From Nitrososphaerota archaeon (GTDB taxonomy: Archaea; Thermoproteota; Nitrososphaeria; Nitrososphaerales; Nitrosopumilaceae), in the NCBI GenBank assembly GCA_028866895.1, contig JAGWHF010000004.1, positions 113,671 to 177,670 on the forward strand: a stretch of DNA of 64,000 nt, written 5' to 3'. Positions 1 to 8,103 of this stretch are shown in pieces. The translations under genes were made by a program, and so were the position numbers. The notes beneath the pieces were generated by a model that was not told the origin of the DNA, made no database searches, and saw only the letters and a list, made by a program, of their open reading frames with translations. Positions within the stretch are counted from its first letter, which is position 1. Each line of letters starts with the position of its first letter.

Positions 1-70
1 GAAATCCGCGCCTCCCAAGTCGGGCAAGAAATATCTTGTCAAAAAAAGAGGTTCAGGTTTGCAACCATCA

Positions 71-682
71 ATGCAAACAGGGCAATATGCAAAGACAGCC
101 ACCTCCCCGGAACCTGCGGTCGCCAAAGTCATGAGCCTAGGTCGCAGAAGTGTGACCGGTCTTGAGCATGTTGCAGGAGGCAGCCATGTCCTTTACACAT
201 ACAGGCAGCAGAGATCAAAATACGAGGAAGCCTTTAGGTTTCTGAAGAGGGGTCTGGAAAATAACGAGGCCACGGTCCTGATTTTTAACAAGCTGGAAGG
301 AGCCGACATTCGCCAAAGAATCAAACATGAGAATGTCAATTTAGGCAGATTAGAGTCGGCAGGGCGGGTCTACATCATGACTCCGGACGAGTCGTATTAC
401 AAGAACGGATTTCCCAACACCTCTAGGGTCGTAAAGTTCTGGGAGACTGCAAGGGAGAAGGCACTGGCGGGAGGCATGAACGGCCTGCGAGTTTTTGCAG
501 ACATGCATCCCTTCTTTGAAAATGGCGACGTGGACGAGACAATAAATTACGAGTCTGAACTAAGCCATGAATATGAGAGCACGTTGACAGGGGTATGCGC
601 ATACAATCTCGACGACATCAAAAATTTGTCTCCTAGGCAGTACAACATCGTGATTTCCCACCAGATACATCATCTGAACTAG
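71..682 (+). CDS. MEDS-domain sensory protein
   Basis: About 203 residues and a single domain. The MEDS (DcmR-type, RecA-like sensory) fold is recognised from the opening strand GSHVLYTYR, the charged helix that follows, the strand ATVLIFNK, the segment VYIMTPDESYY and the later GLRVFADMHPFF. No kinase or DNA-binding domain is attached, so it is a stand-alone sensor or binding module; its ligand cannot be read from sequence. ATG at 71 is taken as start; an in-frame TTG at 59 would add four residues. The next gene on the strand has its own TATA box, so an operon is not required. A second MEDS protein lies near 10 kb. Confidence 0.8.
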   Translation: MQTGQYAKTATSPEPAVAKVMSLGRRSVTGLEHVAGGSHVLYTYRQQRSKYEEAFRFLKRGLENNEATVLIFNKLEGADIRQRIKHENVNLGRLESAGRVYIMTPDESYYKNGFPNTSRVVKFWETAREKALAGGMNGLRVFADMHPFFENGDVDETINYESELSHEYESTLTGVCAYNLDDIKNLSPRQYNIVISHQIHHLN

Positions 683-788
683 CATGATGGCAGCCGAAAA
701 ATTCTTTGGAATTATACAGTGCCTGACCACCATGTGGATCATGTTTTTATCCCAGACGGCCGTAAATACCGTACAAGGCTGGGAAATC

Positions 789-1319
789 ATGGTCCTTACT
801 GAAAACCGTACAAAATCCAGAAGCATTTCATTCCGGCTGCCCGACGAGATAGTAGAACACCTGGAGACAGAATCCACGGTAAAAAACGTGGACATTGACA
901 CCGTCCTGGCCGAGGTATGCAGGAACTATTTCGGATACGAGGGAAATGCCGGAAAGGCAGGAATTGTCGGTTTTCCAAGGCCCTTGCTGATACGCCTGAT
1001 GGACGAGTTTCCCGAGGAGAAAATAATCGAAATGGCAGGCCAGATGTCAAAGGATGTCACGACAGACATGATGGCAGTTTTGAAGAATGATTACACCGTT
1101 GACAGTTTCATAGGGTTTATCCAGTCATGGACTTTTGCATCTCGAATCCCATTTAGGCGCCAGCTAAAAGGCAATCTGAACACGATTGTCATACAGCCCG
1201 AATTGGGCAAAAAGTGGTCGCTATACCTTGGTCATTTGTTCAAGGACGTAATCGAGGAACTCGCAGGAAGAAAGGTCAAGATAAACGTAACAGACAAGAG
1301 CGTAATGTTCATGTTCTAA
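789..1319 (+). CDS. RHH-like N-terminus protein, paralogue of the 23.2 kb gene
   Basis: 176 residues. The N-terminus (SRSISFRLPDEIVEHLE) looks like a ribbon-helix-helix DNA-binding segment; the remaining 130 residues form a domain I do not recognise, with a conserved GxxWSLYLGHLFKDVIEEL region. A protein of exactly the same length at 23168-23698 aligns along the whole chain (MVLT start, xxSxSFRxDExV, EEIxEMAxxxxKDV, LGxxWSLYxxxxxxxI). The start is set at the MVLT methionine because the upstream in-frame stretch looks non-coding and a TATA-like GTAAATACC sits about 20-25 nt before it, giving a leaderless message. Probably a regulator; no target is visible. Confidence 0.75.
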   Translation: MVLTENRTKSRSISFRLPDEIVEHLETESTVKNVDIDTVLAEVCRNYFGYEGNAGKAGIVGFPRPLLIRLMDEFPEEKIIEMAGQMSKDVTTDMMAVLKNDYTVDSFIGFIQSWTFASRIPFRRQLKGNLNTIVIQPELGKKWSLYLGHLFKDVIEELAGRKVKINVTDKSVMFMF

Positions 1320-1533
1320 ATTTCTGGCACATCATTACAAGCACCGCCCCCCATTTCCTCACGTCTCCAACATGGCGCCGCCTGCAAAATTTTCTGCCAT
1401 GACCCCATGAATGCCGCCACCAAATCGGCCCATATTGCAACCCACGGTCATTAGACGATAATTAAAAAAACTGCAAAGGGTATCCCATAAATCCTGAGGA
1501 ACTTTTTTATGCGATGCGGAATTTTTATGCCTG

Positions 1534-1725
1534 ATGGCAGAAACATGCGAGCGTTGCGGTGCCCCCATGGAGGACTGGAGCGCCACCCACTGCTCTGAGG
1601 CCTGCCTGCTTTACGACATCAGACACAGCGAATCCTATCACGACCATTCAAACATCGACGAACTGCTTGCCAAGATGAAAACGCAAAATCGCTTCGATAT
1701 CCGAATGTTAAATGATCTCAAATAG
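1534..1725 (+). CDS. Small zinc-finger-like protein
   Basis: 63 residues beginning METCERCGAP-like (MAETCERCGAP). Four cysteines arranged CxxC then HCSEAC in the first 25 residues suggest one zinc site; the rest is a short charged helix ending in LNDLK. AT-rich promoter-like sequence (CTTTTTTATG and ATTTTTATG) lies directly upstream. Small zinc proteins of this kind are frequent in Nitrososphaeria and have no assigned function. Codon choice matches neighbouring genes. Confidence 0.6.
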   Translation: MAETCERCGAPMEDWSATHCSEACLLYDIRHSESYHDHSNIDELLAKMKTQNRFDIRMLNDLK

Positions 1726-1926
1726 AGGCCCCTTTGTCCCCGCATTCCGGAACAAAGGGCGCCTGAACTTGCGTGTACCGGAAATTATTTTTTGCCCAAG
1801 ACTGCTTGCAGATACCAGTTCATCCAAGGCAAGTATCGGCCCATTCTTTCACGGTCCCGGTTTTTACCAACGGAAGGGCCAGAAAAACACTGGCATTAAA
1901 GTGAGTTGCCTGCAAGCCTACCTGGC

Positions 1927-2580
1927 ATGTTTACGGAATTAATGATTGTAGGCGGGATCTTTTGGTCTCTGACGTATGTCCTCATAATCAGAAAGGGTTT
2001 CGCGGACAGGACGTATGGAATGCCTTTTGTTGCCCTCTCCGCAAACATATCATGGGAGGCAATTTTTTCATTCGTCCATCCTCACCGGCCACCGCAACTC
2101 TACATAGACTATGCATGGTTTTTGCTCGACCTTGTCATCGTTTTCCAGTGCCTGAGATACTGCGGGCCCGAGTTCCCCAAATTTTCCCATACCAAGATAC
2201 GCCTGCTGTTCCTGTTGTCAGCCGCCGCCTCGTCGGTTTCCATCTACCTTTCCTGCTACTGGTTTGAAGACTGGCAGGGCGCATACGCGGCATTTGGGCA
2301 GAACCTGCTCATGTCAATTCTTTTCATATTCATGCTCCGCCAAAGAAACGGTCTTAGGGGACAGTCCTTCCCCATAGGCCTCTTCAAGATGCTCGGTACC
2401 GCGATATCAAGTGCCTCGTTCTATGCACACTAGCCAATCTCACACCAGTCAGTCATCCTCCCTGCCTTTTACATATCGATATTTGTTTGCGACGTCCTCT
2501 ACCTAATCCTTGTTTACAAGAAGGCAAAGGATGCCAACGTTCCCATCCTGCCAATCAGACGGGAGTTTTACCACCGATAG
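1927..2580 (+). pseudogene. Pyr4/PaxB-like membrane terpene cyclase family, interrupted by in-frame TAG
   Basis: Polytopic membrane protein, about 217 codons, with seven hydrophobic segments. The N-terminal part carries ANISWEAIFSF and YIDYAWFLLDLVIVF, which match the conserved N-x-x-WE and DxxWxxxD regions of the Pyr4/PaxB transmembrane terpene cyclases. The reading frame stops at TAG 2431-2433 after 168 codons but continues in the same frame with typical membrane-helix sequence (AFYISIFVCDVLYLILVYKKAK) to TAG at 2578. That last helix holds the aspartate expected near the C-terminus of the family. So one nonsense codon splits an otherwise intact gene. A sequencing error, a recent null mutation or readthrough would all fit. 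Activity as a cyclase is inferred from family motifs only. Confidence 0.6.
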
Positions 2581-2710
2581 CAGAAATGGCAAGCAGGTCC
2601 TCGAAGGATACGGACAATGCCCAGCAACATAGCGATTCAGTAAGGAGTGCGTGTTTAAAGACGGATTCCAAGAGAGCATTGACCAAATACCAGGTCCAAC
2701 ACCATCTTTC

Positions 2711-2872
2711 CTAGTGGGACTTTCTTTGGAGTATCTGCCCCAGTGCACCCTCCGAATACTCTATCCCGTGCACCTCGGCCGAGTGCCTTCCGAATTTCTC
2801 CATGACCTCCGCCCCCTCCCCCTCCACGCGGTAGCTGCACTCAAATCCATAGTCCCTGCAGACAATTTCCAC
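2711..2872 (-). CDS. DUF1059-type small protein
   Basis: 53 residues, too short for usual ORF cut-offs. Reading from a GTG start gives MEIVCRDYGFECSYRVEG, then EVMEKFGRHSAEVHGIEY, which is the signature of the DUF1059 family (paired cysteines, then a helix with HxxxxHG). The start is supported by a GATTTAAAA TATA element about 25 nt upstream, giving a leaderless GTG message; a GGTGA motif also precedes it. Function of DUF1059 is unknown. The end lies convergent to the broken terpene-cyclase gene. Confidence 0.7.
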   Translation of the reverse strand: MEIVCRDYGFECSYRVEGEGAEVMEKFGRHSAEVHGIEYSEGALGQILQRKSH

Positions 2873-2893
2873 ACATTAAATTGGTCACCATCG

Positions 2894-2903
2894 GATTTAA
2901 AAA
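2894..2903 (-). promoter_or_regulatory. TATA box of the DUF1059 gene
   Basis: On the minus strand TTTTTTAAATC lies about 22-28 nt upstream of the GTG start, the spacing of an archaeal TATA box for a leaderless transcript. Confidence 0.5.
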
Positions 2904-2997
2904 ATCGGTCTACACTGCATTGTTCAGGATCACGCGGCAACAAGGTTGGTGAACTTTGTATCGCAATTTTTTATTATTCGGTCGGAGAAGAAAAGGC

Positions 2998-3111
2998 ATG
3001 AGCCAAATAGTGAAGCTGAGGTGCCGCGGATGCGGATCCCGTTTCATAGGATTCCACCAGATGAGCTGCCTTGTGTGCGGCTGCACCGGAGTTCAGGACC
3101 AGATTCGCTAG
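2998..3111 (+). CDS. Small zinc-ribbon protein (37 aa)
   Basis: ATG-initiated 37-residue frame with CRGCGSRF, then CLVCGCTG: two CxxC knuckles 15 residues apart, a complete rubredoxin-like zinc ribbon. Purine-rich GGAGAAGAAAAGG precedes the start. Codon use is normal and the two knuckles are spaced as in other archaeal mini zinc ribbons. Function unknown. Confidence 0.6.
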   Translation: MSQIVKLRCRGCGSRFIGFHQMSCLVCGCTGVQDQIR

Positions 3112-3114
3112 ATT

Positions 3115-3294
3115 TTATCTCATGCCATCCAAGATGATCGTGCCGCATTTTTCGGCGCCTAGCCCGACAGACCGCAAAAAATCATCCCAGACCGATCCCA
3201 TGCCTGCGCCCACCTCATAAAGACAGCCAGACGTTCTGGACACTCGCCCCAAACCTGCTTTCCATATACCTCCTTCACCCAAGCCCGCCACCAT
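3115..3294 (-). CDS. Possible short or 5'-truncated gene
   Basis: The frame from ATG at 3294 encodes 59 residues (MVAGLGEGGIWKAG..., GCLYEVGAGMGSVWDDFL, ending GTIILDGMR). The same frame stays open, with protein-like codons (GAAGTGLEKWLKASACFG), back to about 3405, but offers no ATG, GTG or TTG before the preceding stop. Either the gene is a remnant that lost its start, or only the 59-residue form is made. YEVGAGMGS recalls a glycine-rich nucleotide-binding loop, but this is too short to assign. No homologue recognised. Confidence 0.35.
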   Translation of the reverse strand: MVAGLGEGGIWKAGLGRVSRTSGCLYEVGAGMGSVWDDFLRSVGLGAEKCGTIILDGMR

Positions 3295-3458
3295 GCCAAA
3301 GCACGCACTTGCTTTCAGCCATTTTTCAAGCCCCGTTCCCGCCGCGCCCTCCTCTGCCTCTGCCTGCGCGTAAGCTCGTCGTAACCGCGGTGGTTTTCAC
3401 CCATGACATGCCAATGGAACCCTTTATTAGAAAATTTTTCTAACTGTTAGCATCAACC

Positions 3459-4670
3459 ATGACAGCCAAGATACCGGGTCCCAACGCAAGGAAGATCATC
3501 TCTCGGATGCGCAGATACGCCTATGATTCTACCTTCATGTACCCCCTCGTCATAGCAAACGGCCACGACTGCACCATAGAGGATCTTGACGGCAACAGGT
3601 TCCTTGACTTTACCTCAAACATCGGGGCCTGCCCTCTTGGCTACTCGCACCCGGACGTCCTGGAGGTACTCGCCGAGTACTCTACCAGCGGCACCCACAA
3701 GATTGCAGGCCAGGATTTTTACTCAAAAGAGCACGCCGAATTTGTCGTGGAGCTTGCATCCATCCTCCCTCGCAGATTCAAGGTCTTCCTCATCAACAGC
3801 GGTGCCGAGGCGGTTGAGAACGCAATAAAGATTGCCTACAGGCGCATGGGTCCCCTTCCCGGCGTCTCATGCCACGGCGCATTCCACGGAAGAACCCTTG
3901 GCGCCCTCACATTTACTTCAAGCAAGCCCGTCCATAAGTACAACTTTCCCGAGCTGCCTGTCATTAGGATCAAGTTCTGCACAAGCGACTCCGATGCCGA
4001 GGTTGACGCTGTTGAACCCCTGTTGAAGGAAAACAAGGTGGCATTCATACTCACCGAGACTGTGCAGGGCGAGGGAGGCTATAACGTCGCCTCCAAAAAA
4101 TTCATCGGGGCGCTGCGCAGGTCGGCTACAAAGTACGGAGTTCCCCTCATACTTGACGAGGTCCAGTCCGGTGTGGGCCACACCGGCAGGTGGTGGGCTT
4201 TTGAGCATTACGGCGTCGAGCCTGACATCATGAGCGCCGCAAAGGCACTGCAGGTAGGTGCAACTGCATACCGCAGGGAGCTTGAACCCCGCGACAGGTC
4301 CGCCTTATCCAGCACCTGGGGGGGAGGAAGCAGGATAGACATGGCGGTAGGCGCAAGGACAATCCGGGTCATCAGGCGCGACAGGCTGCTTGATAACGCC
4401 ACGAGGATGGGTGGCATTCTAAGAAAGGGCCTCCGCGAGTTCGTCGGAAAAAAGGGGGTCTCCGACGTGCGTGGCCTCGGCCTCATGATAGGCCTAGAGT
4501 TTGAGACGCGCCAACGCAGGGAGAAAAAGATTGCAGAACTCTTCAGGGCAGGCCTCCTCACGCTCGGCGCCGGCCAGAAGGCCCTCCGCATAATCCCACC
4601 TCTAGTGATAACAAGAGAGGAGGTCGAGCAGGGACTCGAAATCTTGTCCTCTGTCCTCTCAAGGAACTAA
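3459..4670 (+). CDS. Class III PLP-dependent aminotransferase
   Basis: 403 residues, full length for the acetylornithine / 4-aminobutyrate aminotransferase superfamily. Seen motifs: INSGAEAVENAIKIA (phosphate-binding loop), GAFHGRTLGAL, LILDEVQSGVGHTGRWWA with the PLP aspartate, and AAKALQVGA, whose lysine (about 262) should form the Schiff base. It would move an omega or alpha amino group to 2-oxoglutarate, but which substrate (ornithine, GABA, lysine, ectoine precursors) cannot be told. Stand-alone gene: a TATA-like CTTTATTAG lies about 35 nt upstream and no partner gene follows on this strand. Confidence 0.85.
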   Translation: MTAKIPGPNARKIISRMRRYAYDSTFMYPLVIANGHDCTIEDLDGNRFLDFTSNIGACPLGYSHPDVLEVLAEYSTSGTHKIAGQDFYSKEHAEFVVELASILPRRFKVFLINSGAEAVENAIKIAYRRMGPLPGVSCHGAFHGRTLGALTFTSSKPVHKYNFPELPVIRIKFCTSDSDAEVDAVEPLLKENKVAFILTETVQGEGGYNVASKKFIGALRRSATKYGVPLILDEVQSGVGHTGRWWAFEHYGVEPDIMSAAKALQVGATAYRRELEPRDRSALSSTWGGGSRIDMAVGARTIRVIRRDRLLDNATRMGGILRKGLREFVGKKGVSDVRGLGLMIGLEFETRQRREKKIAELFRAGLLTLGAGQKALRIIPPLVITREEVEQGLEILSSVLSRN

Positions 4671-4692
4671 ATTCTTAGACGCACACAGTACT

Positions 4693-5661
4693 TTATCCAA
4701 GCCCCCCTCCAAATATCGCCCCTTGGTTGTCAAGGGTCCCCAATACCGCAATCGTCCCAAGCCTGCTTGATATCGTGCCTCGGTTTGAGAGAGTGCCGCC
4801 TGCCAAAACCTCTACCTTGCCGCCGTTTAGTATAATACCATAGTTTGTCATATTGCCAAGGCACTCGAGGGTCCCCTTTTGTCCCACCTCGACGAGCCTA
4901 AAATTTGAGAAGGTGCCGAGGTTTTCAAGGATTCCAAGGTCATGGATCGCATTGCCGTTGTAGGCCGTGCCACCCCTCCCGTTTACCATCATACCCCTGC
5001 TCTCCACAGTCCCGTTGTTTGAGAAAGTTCCGGAGCTTTCAAGCCTGCCCGTGACGTACATCCTTCCCGAGTTCAACAAAAGGCCGTCCGACACAAGCCG
5101 AGCATCATCCTGCACCGTACCTGCGTTCCCAATCCTGCCCGAGCTTGAGATGCTACCATTTGCCTCCACTGCGAGCAACCCGTCCTGCTCGTTTGAAAGA
5201 TCCCCGTGCCGTGCCACAATAATCCCGCCGTCGTCTAAAACCGTGCCAGAGTTGAACACATTCCCATCGTCAACAAACCGGCCGGAGTTGAGGATGGTCC
5301 CCCTGTTTGTCATCGTCCCATGGTTTGAGAAAGTTCCTGCCACACTTGATATTATTCCCGAGTTGGAAACCGTTCCGTTGTTCACTATTGCCCCGCCGTT
5401 ATTGAAGAGCACCCCTCCGACGATGAGCCCGCCCGAATTTACAAGAGTGATGCCGTTTGTAACCATTACCGTTTCTCCCCGGAACACCACAAGAGCAGAT
5501 ACCGCGCACGTATCTCCAGGCATTCCACTCCACTTCCCGCCCATATGCTGGCAGGAATACGCATTGTAGAGCACGCCCGTAGTGGCAAGCGAAGAGGGCA
5601 AGAGCCCTGCCCCTAGCAGCGCCGCTGCGGCCACGGCAAGCATGACATCCCTTGCAGCCAT
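4693..5661 (-). CDS. Secreted Asn/Gly solenoid repeat protein
   Basis: 322 residues. Signal peptide MAARDVMLAVAAAALLGAGLL, then a short Cys-containing head (SCQHMGGKW, TCAVSAL), then about 230 residues built almost wholly of six-residue-like rungs of the type GTxxNxG / GxFSNxG (NNGTVSNSG, NHGTMTNRG, NRGTISS). Such rungs are expected to stack into a beta-solenoid on the cell surface. The head and repeats match the protein at 32802-33572, which is therefore a paralogue, although this one lacks that protein's C-terminal GLELxIK module. Function unknown; adhesion or surface-layer association is inference. Confidence 0.75.
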   Translation of the reverse strand: MAARDVMLAVAAAALLGAGLLPSSLATTGVLYNAYSCQHMGGKWSGMPGDTCAVSALVVFRGETVMVTNGITLVNSGGLIVGGVLFNNGGAIVNNGTVSNSGIISSVAGTFSNHGTMTNRGTILNSGRFVDDGNVFNSGTVLDDGGIIVARHGDLSNEQDGLLAVEANGSISSSGRIGNAGTVQDDARLVSDGLLLNSGRMYVTGRLESSGTFSNNGTVESRGMMVNGRGGTAYNGNAIHDLGILENLGTFSNFRLVEVGQKGTLECLGNMTNYGIILNGGKVEVLAGGTLSNRGTISSRLGTIAVLGTLDNQGAIFGGGLG

Positions 5662-5957
5662 AAGTTATGCTAGCTGCCCGATCCAAAAAAAGATGATGCA
5701 CGATTACCGTCCATGGTCCCCAATTCTGGTCCCCGTACTCGGGTCCACCAGCACAAGAGTTGCTTGAAAACCCGACCCGCTCCGGCAGGCAGGAACGGTA
5801 CTTTTGCCAAGTCATCCCTCCATCCCGTCACCATCCTGCGGGTAGAATAATCCTATAGAAATTCGTTAGGTAGCAATCATCCGTAATTTGTATATGTATG
5901 GATCTTCATTGAACGGCATGTACGGGCATCCGGTGCCAGGACCTCCGTAGGTGTGCC
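5662..5957. other. Intergenic region without a clear gene
   Basis: About 300 nt between divergent genes. Only short non-conserved frames are present; AT-rich patches near 5850-5910 (AATAATCCTATAG, GTAATTTGTATATG) may hold promoters for the winged-helix gene on the right. No RNA structure recognised. Confidence 0.3.
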
Positions 5958-6266
5958 ATGGGAAGTCCTGCAGGAAGGCGCATTGCCGGCAGCAGTCTGC
6001 ACAAAAGGAATAACCGGGACTGGATGGACATCATAGCAGGCATTCTTGAAATATGCGGCCAGAGCAGGCTAAAGACACACGTAATGTTCAGGTGCCACCT
6101 CAACTCGAAGCTCCTTACCGGATATCTTGACTTTGCCGAGTCTGCAGGCTTGGTCGAGAGGGCCACCACAAAGGCAGGAAACGGGACACTCTACAAGACA
6201 ACGCCCAAGGGGATGCGGTTCATCAAGACCTACGCCGCAATTAAGGAGATCCTTCGTGATTCCTAG
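5958..6266 (+). CDS. HTH_45-type winged-helix regulator
   Basis: 102 residues. The core RDWMDIIAGILEIC, TSRLKTHVMF-like helix (SRLKTHVMFRCHLNSKLL), TGYLDFAESAGLVE and the wing YKTTPKGMRFIKTY are the archaeal winged helix-turn-helix family HTH_45 (related to MarR/ArnR-type regulators). It is a small cytosolic DNA-binding protein, probably a homodimer. No effector domain. A related protein lies at 8923-9210. Targets unknown. Confidence 0.8.
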   Translation: MGSPAGRRIAGSSLHKRNNRDWMDIIAGILEICGQSRLKTHVMFRCHLNSKLLTGYLDFAESAGLVERATTKAGNGTLYKTTPKGMRFIKTYAAIKEILRDS

Positions 6267-6373
6267 CCCATCCCCAAATTCAATAATCTGCCCCTGCAGC
6301 CATGGATGAGCCTGACATCACACAAGATTTTGTCGAGTAAATTCATGTTGCCAGGTAACCCGGGCCTGAAGTC

Positions 6374-6559
6374 CTATGCCCTTCTACCTTTAATCAGGTG
6401 GTACAGGCTTTTTATCTCCGATATGGTCGGGTTCTTCATCTCGTACAGCTTCCTGTCTATCCCGAAATCCTCGATGACCCGCCACATCTCCTCCAACGTG
6501 ACCTCGGACTCGTCCTTCCCTTCCTTCCCCTCCGAGAGGTAATTTTCCAGTTCCCCCAT
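6374..6559 (-). CDS. Small acidic protein, unknown
   Basis: 61 residues: MGELENYLSEGKEGKDE followed by a helix EEMWRVIEDFGIDRKLYEM and ending IKSLYHLIKGRRA. Composition and codon pattern look like a real helical protein rather than a shadow, and no better frame exists on the other strand. No family recognised. Confidence 0.5.
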   Translation of the reverse strand: MGELENYLSEGKEGKDESEVTLEEMWRVIEDFGIDRKLYEMKNPTISEIKSLYHLIKGRRA

Positions 6560-6598
6560 TCCAGAATCCGTAAAAGACCCAAGTTAATAAACAGGGAG

Positions 6599-6808
6599 AT
6601 GTATCAAATGGAAACCACCAACTCGCAGGCGCGGAGCACCATAATCTCAAATGCCATCAATCCCCCATTCAAGGCTAGAGCCCCAATTCCGGAACAATCC
6701 AGCATCAGAGGGAATTACCCCGCCAATGGCATGCAAATGTCACGGTTCAAGCAAGACTCTCCAGCAGATGCGGTGACACAGGTACTGGAGACTGACTGTT
6801 CCTCCTAA
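6599..6808 (+). CDS. Possible small protein, unknown
   Basis: 69 residues from ATG 6599 (MYQMETTNSQARS...). GTTAATAAACAGGGAG upstream could act as promoter plus ribosome site. Composition is rather low in hydrophobics and no homology is recognised, so the call is weak. It fills the gap between two minus-strand genes. Confidence 0.3.
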   Translation: MYQMETTNSQARSTIISNAINPPFKARAPIPEQSSIRGNYPANGMQMSRFKQDSPADAVTQVLETDCSS

Positions 6809-6855
6809 TGTCGATGCAAGAAGTTGATTTATCGTTCACCAGATTGAAAGAAAAA

Positions 6856-8004
6856 TCAATTGAATAACAACGCCCGCCCAGTCAGCCTCCGCCTTGTGAC
6901 TGCCAATCCCCCTGCCACTGCAGCTGCAAGTGCAAGCTGCGCCGCCGTGCCAAACTCTGGGGCCGGAGAGGCTGGGGAAATAACAGAAACCGTATACGAG
7001 TTCTGGTTTACTGCATAAACCAGCCCGTTTGCGGCATCGTACGCAATCCCGTCAGGGCCCGCCCCCACCTCCACCGTACCGACCACCCTGTTTGTCCCGC
7101 CGTTGATTGCGGAAACCGTGAACGAGTCCCCGTTGGCCACATAAAGGAAGCCGTTTGCCCCATCGTATGCTATCCCGTTAGGATGCTGCCCCACCCCCAC
7201 TGTTGCCGTGACCTTGTCCGTCGTGCCGTCAATTACCGAGACTGTGCCCGACCCAAAGTTTACTACGTACATGCCCCCATTGGCTGGATCGTATGCAATA
7301 CCCGCCGGCTCGGCTCCCACCGGTATGGTCGATGCCACCCTGTTTGTAGAGCCGTCGATTACCGTAACCGTGTCCGAGTAAAAGTTGGTGACATAGATGT
7401 CGCCGTTCCCTCCGTCGTACGCAAGGTGCTTTGGATGCGGCGCCACCTGAATAGTGGCCACAATTTTGTTGTTCCTCCCGTCAATTACCGAGATAGTTCC
7501 GGATCCCCCGTTTGCCACGTAGACAAGGCCGTTCCGCGTGTCGTATGCAACCCCGTACGGATCCTTGCCCACCTTGACGGTTGCAGACACCGTGTTTTTC
7601 GATCCGTCAATTACTGAGACTGTCCACGAGTAAAAGTTGGTGACGTAGATGTCGCCGTTTTCCCCGTCATATGCCGCCGCTATAGGCCAGTGGCCAACCG
7701 GCACTGTTGCCGTGACCTTGTCCGTCGTGCCGTCAATTACCGAGACTGATGCCTGCCCCACGTCAGTCACGTAGACATCCCCGTTGCGCTGGTCATATGC
7801 AGCCCCCGACGGGTAGACCCCTACTGGCACCGTGGCAACTACAGAGCCTGCAGTGGAGTTTGCCCCTGATTGCGGAGCCGGCAGCACGTACGGAAGGTCG
7901 GAAGTCGAGTCTGACTGGTATCCGCCTCCTGCTGGCTGCATTGCAAGCGTTGATGCCGGAGCCAACAAGAGCGCAAAGACTGCGGCAAGCACCATACTAT
8001 TCAT
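6856..8004 (-). CDS. Secreted seven-bladed YVTN beta-propeller, PEF-type C-terminal anchor
   Basis: 382 residues. Signal peptide MNSMVLAAVFALLLAPASTLA, then seven repeats of about 42 residues of the form VPVGxxPxGxAYDxxNGxxYVxNxxSxTVSVIDG, i.e. one complete seven-bladed YVTN propeller. The C-terminus has PEFGTAAQLALAAAVAGG followed by a basic cluster TRRR, which resembles archaeal PEF-CTERM sorting or a simple C-terminal membrane anchor. Predicted to sit outside the membrane. The ligand is unknown; YVTN propellers are common in archaeal surface proteins. Confidence 0.85.
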   Translation of the reverse strand: MNSMVLAAVFALLLAPASTLAMQPAGGGYQSDSTSDLPYVLPAPQSGANSTAGSVVATVPVGVYPSGAAYDQRNGDVYVTDVGQASVSVIDGTTDKVTATVPVGHWPIAAAYDGENGDIYVTNFYSWTVSVIDGSKNTVSATVKVGKDPYGVAYDTRNGLVYVANGGSGTISVIDGRNNKIVATIQVAPHPKHLAYDGGNGDIYVTNFYSDTVTVIDGSTNRVASTIPVGAEPAGIAYDPANGGMYVVNFGSGTVSVIDGTTDKVTATVGVGQHPNGIAYDGANGFLYVANGDSFTVSAINGGTNRVVGTVEVGAGPDGIAYDAANGLVYAVNQNSYTVSVISPASPAPEFGTAAQLALAAAVAGGLAVTRRRLTGRALLFN

Positions 8005-8103
8005 AATCCCACGAGGTCATTGTGGCTAGCTGTTTTAAATATGGTTCAATCCTCCCTGCCGCCATCCTTCATGGCAGGCCGCCACGGGCCTGCACGGAGC
8101 ACG

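Noticed and set aside
1359..1586. Minus-strand 75-codon frame near 1.4 kb
   Set aside because: Overlaps the start of the 63-residue zinc protein and has no motif; a 30-residue internal piece with a TATA-like run is too short to support.
2431..2433. Pyrrolysine or selenocysteine reading of the in-frame TAG
   Set aside because: No pyl genes are in the window and the lineage is not known to use them; a simple nonsense mutation or error is more likely.
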